From assembly GCF_019976975.1 (NCBI RefSeq), contig NZ_AP024630.1, forward strand, positions 3,348,001 through 3,412,000: a stretch of 64,000 nucleotides of DNA, in the 5' to 3' direction. How positions within the stretch are numbered: the stretch's first letter is position 1; each line of letters starts with the position of its first letter. The notes below the pieces were generated by a model, which was given only the letters and a program-made list of their open reading frames with translations, was not told the DNA's origin and made no database searches. Of the stretch, positions 24,433 to 35,037 are shown piece after piece. The position numbers and the translations under genes were made by a program. Origin of the DNA: Arthrobacter sp. NtRootA1 (GTDB taxonomy: Bacteria > Actinomycetota > Actinomycetes > Actinomycetales > Micrococcaceae).

Positions 24433-24510
24433 GGTTGCGCAGACTCGCTCCTGAATGATTATTCGGAGGTCAGTCCGATAGACTGCCCGTCCACGTACAT
24501 CAGCACGCCA

Positions 24511-24563
24511 TGGCATCGCCCAACGGCATCGGATCGCATGTCCGAGTCCGTTGGGCGATGCCA
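24511..24563 (+). terminator. Long hairpin downstream of topoisomerase gene
   Basis: A 16-bp perfect stem (24511-24526 with 24548-24563). No T-tract. It separates the topoisomerase from the transfer operon promoter. Confidence 0.65.
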
Positions 24564-24584
24564 TTCGTGCGTCAATCACGCTCG

Positions 24585-24611
24585 ATTCGATAGGTCTATC
24601 TAAGGTAGAGT
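24585..24611 (+). promoter_or_regulatory. Promoter island of the transfer operon
   Basis: CGATTCGATAG with ATTCGA at 24585-24590 and overlapping -10-like TAAGGT (24601-24606) and TAGAGT (24606-24611), in an AT-rich patch. It would drive the 24686-32140 gene set. An ATG at 24616 lies where a leaderless transcript would begin but opens a frame that is only a shadow of the next gene. Confidence 0.5.
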
Positions 24612-24685
24612 AGTCATGTATCCCTCGTCTATGAGGGCATTCGGACAGGCGCAGACAAATCGGTGGTGGCAGCAGGGAGAGATTC

Positions 24686-25585
24686 ATGGCGAAGATTTCG
24701 TACAAGGTGCCGACGAGCCTCAACAGGTCGTTCCTCGACCACGAGATCACGCTCAGCAAGGGCGGCTGGGCGGCCAAGCCCTCCCCCATCAAGCAGCTGT
24801 TCTTCTTCGGCGGGGGCGCGCTGGCGCTGCTGTGGGCGGTGACGCAGACCTTCGTGGCGAGCTCGGGACCGGTGTTCATCACGCTCTTCGTCATCTGGGG
24901 CCTGGCACTGATCGTCTACTTCGGCGGCATGACCAAGACCAAGGAGCTGCGGGCGATGAACGTGCCCGCCCTGCTGGCGTACGCCCCGTCCCGGGCACGC
25001 AACGTCTTCACCCGCCGCAGCTCGGACCCGAGCGACTTCTACTCGATCGTCGGCATCGACGGCATCGAGGAGGACGGCCGGATCCACTTCTCCGACGGCG
25101 GTGAGGGGCAGGTCTACCTGGTCGTCGGCTCAGCGTCGTACCTGCTCTTCGACGAGGACCGCATCGGCATCCTGGACCGGGTCGACGCCTTCTGGCGCAA
25201 GATCGACACGAACTGCGAGTGGTCCTTCGTCACCACGAAGGAGCCGCAGCGGATTTACCACCAGGTGGCCTCGCTCGAGCACCGCAACCACGCCCTCGAG
25301 GTCCGCGACCCTGACCTGATCGAGCTGCAGAACGAGCAGTATGACATCCTCACGCAGCACGTCGGTGGCAAGTTCACCTCGATCCACCAGTACCTGCTGC
25401 TCAAGGGCAAGAGCGCTGACGCTCTGCGCCGGGCGCACATGGTGCTGCAGTCCGAGGTCGAGGGGTCCGCGCTGATGATCAAGGAGGCTACGGTCCTCGA
25501 CCGCGAGGAGACCGAGCCCATGCTGCGGGTCTTCTACCAGGGCATCGAGGACGACCTGCACTCTCTCAAGGCCTCACTGAACTGA
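24686..25585 (+). CDS. Conjugative transfer membrane protein (PrgI/VirB3-like N-terminus)
   Basis: A 299-aa protein with two membrane helices (about residues 37-58 and 62-82, with FFFGGGALALLWAV and ITLFVIWGLALIVYFGG) behind a short cytosolic start. This is the layout of PrgI/TcpE/VirB3-type transfer proteins. The soluble remainder has a VirB4-N-like alpha/beta pattern (YLVVGSASYLLFDEDRIGILDRVDAFW). It lies 42 bases before the VirB4-like gene, its usual partner. AGGGAGAG is upstream. Confidence 0.7.
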   Translation: MAKISYKVPTSLNRSFLDHEITLSKGGWAAKPSPIKQLFFFGGGALALLWAVTQTFVASSGPVFITLFVIWGLALIVYFGGMTKTKELRAMNVPALLAYAPSRARNVFTRRSSDPSDFYSIVGIDGIEEDGRIHFSDGGEGQVYLVVGSASYLLFDEDRIGILDRVDAFWRKIDTNCEWSFVTTKEPQRIYHQVASLEHRNHALEVRDPDLIELQNEQYDILTQHVGGKFTSIHQYLLLKGKSADALRRAHMVLQSEVEGSALMIKEATVLDREETEPMLRVFYQGIEDDLHSLKASLN

Positions 25586-25626
25586 CCGGGCCGAGCTGGA
25601 CGAACAAAGGAAGGACGAAGGGTGAC

Positions 25627-27912
25627 ATGGCGCTGATGACGAAGGCCCGCGCGCAGCTGGGCATTCCGGGGAAGAAGCCCCGGGGCGGGGACGCGACGGC
25701 CGTGCCGGGCGTGGATGAACTGGAGGCCGCTCTCGACGCCGATCCCGCCACGGGCGGGACGGCGGAGCCGTCTGAGGTGACCGCGCCGGCGGTCGCCGCT
25801 GAGCCGGCCGAGGTGGCCGAGCCGAAGAAGAACTGGTGGCAGCGCCGCCAGGAGATGAAGAAGCTGGAGGGCCGGTTCGACTCGTATCCGCACCTGCTGG
25901 CGCTCAAGCCTCGGGAGAAGTACGTCTTCCGCTCCGACTACTTCGAGGTCGACGGTTCCGTGGCGTGCGTGCTCGCGTTCTTCCACGACGACGCCGCCCA
26001 CGACAACTTCGCCGCGTTCTGGGGCATCGACCGGATCCCGGACGGGCTCGACGAGCGCGTCACCGCGGTCGTCCTGGAGCAGGTGCGCCGGATGGACGAG
26101 AAGTGGGTGGATTCGTTCACCAAGCAGTCGGAGAAGCTCGACCGCCTTGACGCGAACGAGCAGGAGGAGACCGGCACGACCTCCTCCAAGCGCAAGGCCG
26201 CCAAGATCTCCTCTGACCTGGAGGTCACCATCGGCGAGATCCAGGACGGCGCGAGCTACCTGTCGGTGCACAACCGCCTGTTTCTCAAGGCTCCGGACCT
26301 CGAGACGCTGGACGACTCGGTCGACCGCGTCACGCGCCTGTACATCGACCGCTTCGGCACGCTCAAGGCTGCCGCGTACGCCGGCGAGCAGCGCCAGGAA
26401 CTCTCGGGCCTGTTCAAGAACAACGAGAAGAAGCGCGGCAAGGGCTTCCACTTCACCTCGACCGAGCTCGCGGGTTCGTACTCGCTGGTGACTAACGGCC
26501 TGAACGACCGGGGCGGCGAGTACGTCGGCTACATGGTCGGCGACGTCAACAACTCGGCCGTACTCATGGACGTGAACCGGTACGAGCACCACGTTGTCGT
26601 GGCAGACGCGACCCTGAGCGAGTACCTGGACCGCCAGCGTGTGTCGAACATGTGGTGCTCGAAGATCTCGCAGGCCTGCATGCTCGGCAACGGCTCGGTG
26701 GTCCACCTCGTGCTGGACGGGGCGGACCTGGACAAGCTCGGCCCGAACTTCGAGCGGCTGACCTCGCGCGTGGACCTGAACCGCGGTGACGTCAACCCCT
26801 TCGAGCTGTTCGGCGACGAGGACGACGAACTGACGGTCTTCGCAGCGCAGATGGAGAAGCTCAAGCTGATGTTTGAGCAGCTCTACGAGACCACGGACGG
26901 GGCAATCGGCTCGATCATCCGCTCTGCGCTGGAGGACACGGCGACCGACTTCTACGTCGAGCAGGGCATGTGGCGGCACAACGCCAAGGACCAGCGGCAC
27001 CGCCTGCGCGTGGTCAACATCCCGCACCAGCAGGTGCCGCGGCTGCAGATGTTCGTCTCGTACCTCGACACCGCGCACAAGGCCCTGCTGAACTCAAGCA
27101 AGACCGACCCCGACCAGCTGCGCGCGTACAACGTGCTGCGCGGCATCGCGAACACGATGCTCAGCACGAACGGCGACCTGTTCAACAACCACACGGCATC
27201 GGCCGTGGACGGGGTCCGGGATGCCCGGCGCGTGGTCTACGACTTCTCGCGGCTGATGCGCCGCGGCAAGGGTGTGGCCATGGCCCAGCTGGTCAACATC
27301 GTCGGCTTCGCCGTCGGCAAGCTCGGGCTCGGGGACACCGTGGTGATCCACGGCACCGAGCAGATTGACGACCGCGTCAAGAAGTACCTGCGCGACCAGT
27401 TCGACCACATGCACGAGCGCGGCGGCCGCGTGGTCTACAGCTACAACGACGTCGACAAGATGCTCGCGGACTCGGACTTCAACAAGTTCGACGCCGCGGA
27501 CTACACGCTCTTCGGGCCGATGCGCGACCGCACGGTGGCGGAGTACCAGAAGCAGCTGCACCAGCAGATCCCGCCGGACCTCGCCCAGCTCATCACGACC
27601 AAGGGCGAGAACCTTACCTACCTGCGCCGGGACGTGTCGAACGTGGTCTTCCACCTCGACCTCGCGCTGGGGATCAACCCCTTCCGCGAGGCCCAGCGCA
27701 GGCAGGTTCGCCTGGAGGCCGCCAAGGCCGACGAGGCGGCCCGGATGGACCAGCTGATGAAGGACAAGCCGGCACCCGGCGCGAAGCTCACCAGCGCCCG
27801 CCAGAGCGTCGAGTCCGAGGAGGACCGCTCTGAGGACCAGGTGGCGCGGGCCGACCGCAGGAAGGCCATGAAGAAGGCCGGGACCGCCCCGCGGAAGCTG
27901 GGCAAGTCATGA
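25627..27912 (+). CDS. VirB4/TraC-like transfer protein lacking a P-loop
   Basis: A 761-aa protein with the size, position and C-terminal shape of a VirB4-family ATPase. After the N-terminal domain, the point where a GxTGSGKS loop is expected (around VGDVNNSAVLMDVNRYEHHVVVADATLSEY) has none, and no other GxxGxGK(S/T) occurs. Near the place of Walker B, RRVVYDFSRL and TVVIHGTEQIDD replace the usual DEAW. The C-terminal HMHERGGRVVYSY motif matches VirB4-like RecA folds. It is probably a structural or regulatory pseudo-ATPase. AAGGACGAAGGGTGAC precedes ATG 25627; it overlaps a possible ATG of the next gene (ATGA). Confidence 0.7.
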   Translation: MALMTKARAQLGIPGKKPRGGDATAVPGVDELEAALDADPATGGTAEPSEVTAPAVAAEPAEVAEPKKNWWQRRQEMKKLEGRFDSYPHLLALKPREKYVFRSDYFEVDGSVACVLAFFHDDAAHDNFAAFWGIDRIPDGLDERVTAVVLEQVRRMDEKWVDSFTKQSEKLDRLDANEQEETGTTSSKRKAAKISSDLEVTIGEIQDGASYLSVHNRLFLKAPDLETLDDSVDRVTRLYIDRFGTLKAAAYAGEQRQELSGLFKNNEKKRGKGFHFTSTELAGSYSLVTNGLNDRGGEYVGYMVGDVNNSAVLMDVNRYEHHVVVADATLSEYLDRQRVSNMWCSKISQACMLGNGSVVHLVLDGADLDKLGPNFERLTSRVDLNRGDVNPFELFGDEDDELTVFAAQMEKLKLMFEQLYETTDGAIGSIIRSALEDTATDFYVEQGMWRHNAKDQRHRLRVVNIPHQQVPRLQMFVSYLDTAHKALLNSSKTDPDQLRAYNVLRGIANTMLSTNGDLFNNHTASAVDGVRDARRVVYDFSRLMRRGKGVAMAQLVNIVGFAVGKLGLGDTVVIHGTEQIDDRVKKYLRDQFDHMHERGGRVVYSYNDVDKMLADSDFNKFDAADYTLFGPMRDRTVAEYQKQLHQQIPPDLAQLITTKGENLTYLRRDVSNVVFHLDLALGINPFREAQRRQVRLEAAKADEAARMDQLMKDKPAPGAKLTSARQSVESEEDRSEDQVARADRRKAMKKAGTAPRKLGKS

Positions 27913-27947
27913 CGGCCATCACGGACACGACAGACAGGAAGGGAAAG

Positions 27948-31550
<3,603 letters not shown>

Positions 31551-31627
31551 TCGTTGGTGATGAGGGCGGCGCACTCCGACAAGGCGTGCGCCGCCCTTTG
31601 CCTGCCACGGGGGAAAGGATGGAACGG

Positions 31628-32140
31628 ATGAATCTGCGAGGCAAGGCGCGCGACGAGTTTCCGCTGGGCTGGTGGCACTCGGGGCGCTGGTGGCTCGAGG
31701 GAGCGCGCGAGCTGGCGGTGAACTGCCTGGCCGCGTTGGCTGCTGTGTTCTTCCTGCGCGAGGCGCTGCGGCTGGTCCGCCATCGCGACAGCCCCGCTGA
31801 TCTGGCGCGCCGGCGGGTGCCGACGGAGGGTTGGGTGGCCGGGCTCCTGCTCGGGTGCATGGCTTTGGGTGGTTCAACGGCCCTGGCGGCCGTGGCAGCA
31901 CAGACGGGCTCCTCTGAACGGGGACTGGTCCAGGCGGCGGTCCTCATCGCCATCTTGTGGTGGCTGGCCAACGTGGTCGTTTCAGTAACCGCGCTTGCGG
32001 TGCTGGCCAGGTCGCGGGTCCGGCACCGGGACACCTGGGCCGAGATCGATTTCGTCGAGACACATGCGCCAAAGTACGGACGGCCGCCGGAGACGATCGA
32101 GGAGTACCGGGCGCTGCGCCTGAAGGGCGGACGGCTGTAG
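31628..32140 (+). CDS. Membrane protein of the transfer operon (about 170 aa)
   Basis: Three likely membrane helices (about residues 26-46, 73-95 and 102-124), with basic loops and a C-terminal soluble segment (DTWAEIDFVETHAPKYG). ATG 31628 has AAAGGA at good spacing; ATG 31619 is possible. It lies 77 bases after the TrbL-like gene and before a strong terminator, so it ends the transfer operon. No family assigned. Confidence 0.6.
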   Translation: MNLRGKARDEFPLGWWHSGRWWLEGARELAVNCLAALAAVFFLREALRLVRHRDSPADLARRRVPTEGWVAGLLLGCMALGGSTALAAVAAQTGSSERGLVQAAVLIAILWWLANVVVSVTALAVLARSRVRHRDTWAEIDFVETHAPKYGRPPETIEEYRALRLKGGRL

Positions 32141-32174
32141 GGCTCATACGGGACTGCCAGCCAGTCAGACACAA

Positions 32175-32209
32175 GAAGACCCCGTGGACGTGATGTCCAT
32201 GGGGTCTTC
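32175..32209. terminator. Terminator of the transfer operon
   Basis: GAAGACCCCGTGGAC (32175-32189) pairs over 15 positions with one mismatch to 32195-32209, then CCTTTCCC. It lies between convergent genes. Confidence 0.75.
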
Positions 32210-32247
32210 CTTTCCCGTCGGGCGGCAGTCGTACTGCAGCACCGGCC

Positions 32248-32712
32248 TCAATCCCTCCGGGGGCCCTTGTCGAAGATCCGCGAGATGCGGTCGATTCCCT
32301 CGGCGCTGAAGATGTCCGAGACGGCACCGGCGGTCCCGCTGCGCGGCAGCTCCGAGCGCAGGGTGAGCTTGGCGTACCCCCTGGTCGGCCGGGACTCGAT
32401 GACGTAGACGATCTCGTGCGAAACGAAGGCCGAAGTGGCCGAGTCCGGCTTCTTCTGGTGGGTGAGCACCCGGAAGCCGGCCCGGGTGCCGATGTAGTCG
32501 AAGAAGCGTGTGAGTTTCTCCTCCTCGAGCTGCCGCCGCTCCCCCGCGTTGCGGCCGGAGACTTCGATCAGCTGGATGTGCGTGCAGTCCACATCGTCCG
32601 TCGGCCGGCGGATGTCGTCGAAATCCCAGGTGGCTCTTGCCGTGCGCAGCTGCTCGTCGCAGGGGTACGCCACCCGCCCCTTGTAGTACCTGATCGGTCC
32701 GATGAGCGTCAT
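32248..32712 (-). CDS. Hypothetical protein (154 aa)
   Basis: ATG 32712 has AGGAGG. Mixed alpha/beta with many charged residues (RRQLEEEKLTRFFDYIGTRAGFRVL). The C-terminus is basic (IFDKGPRRD). No family recognised. The frame upstream of 32712 adds a few unsupported codons and is left out. Confidence 0.6.
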   Translation of the reverse strand: MTLIGPIRYYKGRVAYPCDEQLRTARATWDFDDIRRPTDDVDCTHIQLIEVSGRNAGERRQLEEEKLTRFFDYIGTRAGFRVLTHQKKPDSATSAFVSHEIVYVIESRPTRGYAKLTLRSELPRSGTAGAVSDIFSAEGIDRISRIFDKGPRRD

Positions 32713-32768
32713 GCCCGACCTCCTGCATCCTGTCTGGCGCACGGGCGCGTCCTGGGAGAGAAAAAGCA

Positions 32769-32799
32769 GAGCCCCGCGGACGCGTGGTCCACGGGGCTC
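32769..32799. terminator. Hairpin downstream of lipoprotein gene
   Basis: GAGCCCCGCGGAC (32769-32781) pairs with 32787-32799 with one mismatch. It follows the stop of the minus-strand lipoprotein; the A-run at 32760-32765 gives its transcript a U-tract. Confidence 0.75.
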
Positions 32800-32841
32800 C
32801 GGTACTGCAGGTCGATCGGGGCAGTCAAGGGGTCAGCCTCC

Positions 32842-33336
32842 TCAGCCGCAGTACTTGGTCTTGACGGCCTTGCCCTGCTCGCTGTCGACTGGCACGAGCA
32901 CGACGTCGTTGACGCCGTTGGAGAAGACGAACTCCATGGTCGACTTGTCCTTGCCGAAGCTGATCGAGCCGGTCTCGGTGGTGCTGCGGCCAGCCTCGGT
33001 CCAGTCCACGGAGGACTTGGACTCGTTGATCTTGCCGGTGCCGCGGACGGTGTAGGCGTCCTTGAGCTCGCCCTTCGCCGCGGCCGCCTTCGGGTCGTCG
33101 AGGACGGAGTTGATGGAGTGGCAGGCGAGGTCCTGGCGGCTGGCGGTGTCGAAGTAGGTGATCTGGTCACCGTCCACGACGACGATGTCGCCGTTCTGTC
33201 CTTCCGAGGTGGCGAAGTACCGCCCGTCCCCGCCGGAGCTGCTGCAGCCGCTGAGCACGAGCGCGGCGCATGCCAGGGCTGCAGCGGTCGCGGCCAGCTT
33301 CGTCCGCGTCACGTGTGCGGTCCTGGTGATGTCCAT
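32842..33336 (-). CDS. Putative lipoprotein (164 aa)
   Basis: Signal peptide with LVLSGC lipobox (Cys at about residue 31), followed by Ser/Gly and a beta-rich mature region (DIVVVDGDQITYFDTA; MEFVFSNGVNDVVLVPV). Two mature Cys (LACHSI and the C-terminal KYCG) may form a disulfide. AAGGACGAGAAG precedes ATG 33336; the open frame upstream is not used. Function unknown. Confidence 0.7.
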   Translation of the reverse strand: MDITRTAHVTRTKLAATAAALACAALVLSGCSSSGGDGRYFATSEGQNGDIVVVDGDQITYFDTASRQDLACHSINSVLDDPKAAAAKGELKDAYTVRGTGKINESKSSVDWTEAGRSTTETGSISFGKDKSTMEFVFSNGVNDVVLVPVDSEQGKAVKTKYCG

Positions 33337-33604
33337 GGTCTTCTCGTCCTTCTGGTCGGTCCTGTCGTCCTGGCTCTGTGTCCAGGCAATGAGTGTTCGG
33401 AAGGTCCAGCGTCTCGGCTCCACAGTTCAGAACTGTTTCCCCGAGCCCCCGTTCCCAGGCCATGCCCGGGAGCCGAAGCTGGACTATCCGCGCCCGCCTG
33501 GACGGACGATCTGCTCAGCCGGGGCTGAGCAGGATTTCCACTCGTATACCTGTTTTCTCTACCAGTATGGCAGACCACGTACCACCTGTACCACCTTGCA
33601 CATG

Positions 33605-33826
33605 TCAGTCAGGAGATGACAGGCACAACTCCAGACACAGAGAGCAGCACGCGGATCCCTGCGCGGAGAACGCCTGCAGGACCCCGGCGTCGTGTCCGGT
33701 GTGCCACTCGGACCCGTCGGGGCCGGGGGTTACACCGCACGCGGGGAGGAGGTGACCGGGTGTGGAGTAGAGGTGGTGGACGGTGCAGGGGGCAGAAGCA
33801 GCTGGCATGTCCCCATTGTCGGACAC
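33605..33826 (-). CDS. Possible small Cys/His-rich protein (73 aa)
   Basis: Frame with a Cys/His-rich composition (PCTVHHLYSTPGHLLPACG; CCSLCLELC) that could bind metal. No clear ribosome binding site before ATG 33826. It is long for chance but unsupported by context. Confidence 0.35.
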   Translation of the reverse strand: MSDNGDMPAASAPCTVHHLYSTPGHLLPACGVTPGPDGSEWHTGHDAGVLQAFSAQGSACCSLCLELCLSSPD

Positions 33827-33988
33827 TGCGCCGTTTTGTGCCGAGCCGGCAGCGGACCAGGATCAGTCCGTTCCGGACGTTGTCGGAGCCCTTTTATAGC
33901 TTGGTGCCCAGGGGATCGAAAAACAGGACCAACGGTGATTCCCGGGAGCGAGGCGGCCGGCCGTAGCCGCCATCTATGTGGGTCGCCT

Positions 33989-34016
33989 ATTCGAATATGT
34001 GTTCTAAGGTTGTGTT
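33989..34016 (+). promoter_or_regulatory. Promoter immediately upstream of ATG 34017 (possible leaderless gene)
   Basis: ATTCGA at 33989-33994 and TAAGGT at 34005-34010, so the transcription start would fall at or next to ATG 34017. No Shine-Dalgarno is present, as expected for a leaderless actinobacterial mRNA. Confidence 0.45.
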
Positions 34017-34352
34017 ATGTCCTCCGAAGAGTTCGCCGCTGCACTGCAAGCGCAGTATGCGCGGCGGGCCAGCCCGATCGGGCTGACCGTGGAAGAGCTC
34101 GACTTCGAACACTTCCCGGCCAAGAACGGGTATCCCGGAATCCCCGTCAAGGCATGGATCCGGTTCCCGAACAGCGCAGAACTGGTGGACGGCGAGGTCT
34201 TCGCCTGGACAGCGAAAGCGGTCGAAGTGACATGGAAGGACGGGCCGGTGACGTACCGGACCTGGGTGTGGAGTTCGGCGGTTACCCGCCGGGAAGAAAT
34301 GATGAACAGGAATCTTGGAGAGCGGACCCGTGGCAGCAACAGCATCAAATAG
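34017..34352 (+). CDS. Hypothetical protein (111 aa)
   Basis: Soluble, helical N-terminus then beta-rich (VKAWIRFPNSAELVDGEVFAWTAKAVEVTW) ending basic. The gene begins at the predicted transcription start. Its 3' end overlaps the next gene by about 23 bases in another frame, so the pair is probably translated together. The neighbouring DUF6504-like gene suggests a link to DNA metabolism, but this one is unrecognised. Confidence 0.6.
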   Translation: MSSEEFAAALQAQYARRASPIGLTVEELDFEHFPAKNGYPGIPVKAWIRFPNSAELVDGEVFAWTAKAVEVTWKDGPVTYRTWVWSSAVTRREEMMNRNLGERTRGSNSIK

Positions 34353-34659
34353 CAAACCTCTGGACGCTCCAGTGGAGGTCCGCTTCACGGCGAAGGGGGT
34401 TCCCCTGGCCGTCAGGCATGACGGCAGGATCTGGGCCGTGGCCGCGGAACCTGTGCACTGGTTCACCCGTGCCGACTGGTGGAACACCGCCAAGCGGGCA
34501 CCGGTGGGCAGCGGCGACCTGATCAGCGTCGAACACTGGCAGGTTCAGGTCCGGTTGACGTCCACTTCGGCGCTGCGAACCTTCGAGCTGCGCCGCGACC
34601 CCTTGTCCGAGCAGTGGCTGCTGGCCGGGATCAGCGACACCGGGGCTGCCGCGGCCTGA
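34330..34659 (+). CDS. DUF6504-like small protein (109 aa)
   Basis: PVEVRFTAKGVPLAVRHDGRIWAV followed by WNTAKRAP, ISVEHWQVQVRL and FELRRDPLSEQWLLAGISD match the layout of DUF6504 proteins, which usually sit beside the ImuB/DnaE2 mutasome genes of actinobacteria. GTG 34330 has GGAGAG; an upstream TTG 34315 is less likely. No polymerase gene is adjacent here. Confidence 0.55.
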   Translation: MAATASNSKPLDAPVEVRFTAKGVPLAVRHDGRIWAVAAEPVHWFTRADWWNTAKRAPVGSGDLISVEHWQVQVRLTSTSALRTFELRRDPLSEQWLLAGISDTGAAAA

Positions 34660-34697
34660 GCCCGCTCCATCTCGTCGACTCATCCCCGAGTGTGACG

Positions 34698-34754
34698 ATT
34701 CGACTCGTATCAGATTCCATTCGATTGATCCTCTGACTCATTAGTTGATAGAGT
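34698..34754 (+). promoter_or_regulatory. Promoter island with two ATTCGA elements and GATAGAGT
   Basis: CGATTCGACTCG (ATTCGA 34698-34703), a second ATTCGA at 34719-34724, TTGATC as -35 and TAGAGT (34749-34754) as -10 with about 18-bp spacing. It precedes ATG 34797 and carries both motifs seen at 21.9 and 24.6 kb. Confidence 0.55.
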
Positions 34755-34796
34755 GCCGATAGGCATTCAAGGCACAGCTATCTGAGGCAGGCAGTC

Positions 34797-35027
34797 ATGG
34801 CAGGACAGGTCACCACCGCTGAACGCGGTGTGGCTTCGTCTGCATCTGCCTCCCCGCGCAGGCCAGTGCAGATCTCGGCGGCAGCTGCAGCCGCGATCGC
34901 CGTCCGCCCGATCCCGGTGGAGGCCATCAAGGCCGGAGCCGCCGTGGCGGCCTCGGTGGCCATCCGGCGGGCGGAGGCAGCTGAGGCTGCCAAGCCTGCG
35001 CGCTTGGGTCGCCGTCGGGCCGCCTAG
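34797..35027 (+). CDS. Small Ala-rich basic protein (76 aa)
   Basis: ATG 34797 lies 43 bases after a good -10 element. Almost half Ala; the long uncharged helix (AAAAAAIAVRPIPVEAIKAGAAVAASVAI) is flanked by Arg-rich ends (RLGRRRAA). It could coat DNA or sit on a membrane. Low complexity makes it hard to judge, but the promoter island supports it as a real gene. A shadow frame covers much of it. Confidence 0.5.
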   Translation: MAGQVTTAERGVASSASASPRRPVQISAAAAAAIAVRPIPVEAIKAGAAVAASVAIRRAEAAEAAKPARLGRRRAA

Positions 35028-35037
35028 TCCCCGAGAG

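Larger units (their letters stand above)
33337..34016. other. Intergenic region with little coding content
   Basis: A 680-base gap between divergent genes. It holds one doubtful minus-strand frame (33605-33826) and, at 33989-34016, a promoter-like patch with the start of the next gene. Otherwise I see no gene or repeat. Confidence 0.5.

Noticed and set aside
24616..25104. A leaderless ATG frame right after the transfer promoter
   Set aside because: It overlaps the transfer protein gene in another frame and its translation lacks protein-like character beyond the first residues.
25534..27078. A 514-aa minus-strand frame opposite the VirB4-like gene
   Set aside because: Val/Arg/His-rich mirror translation without ribosome binding site or recognisable domain; the plus-strand reading fits conjugation genes.
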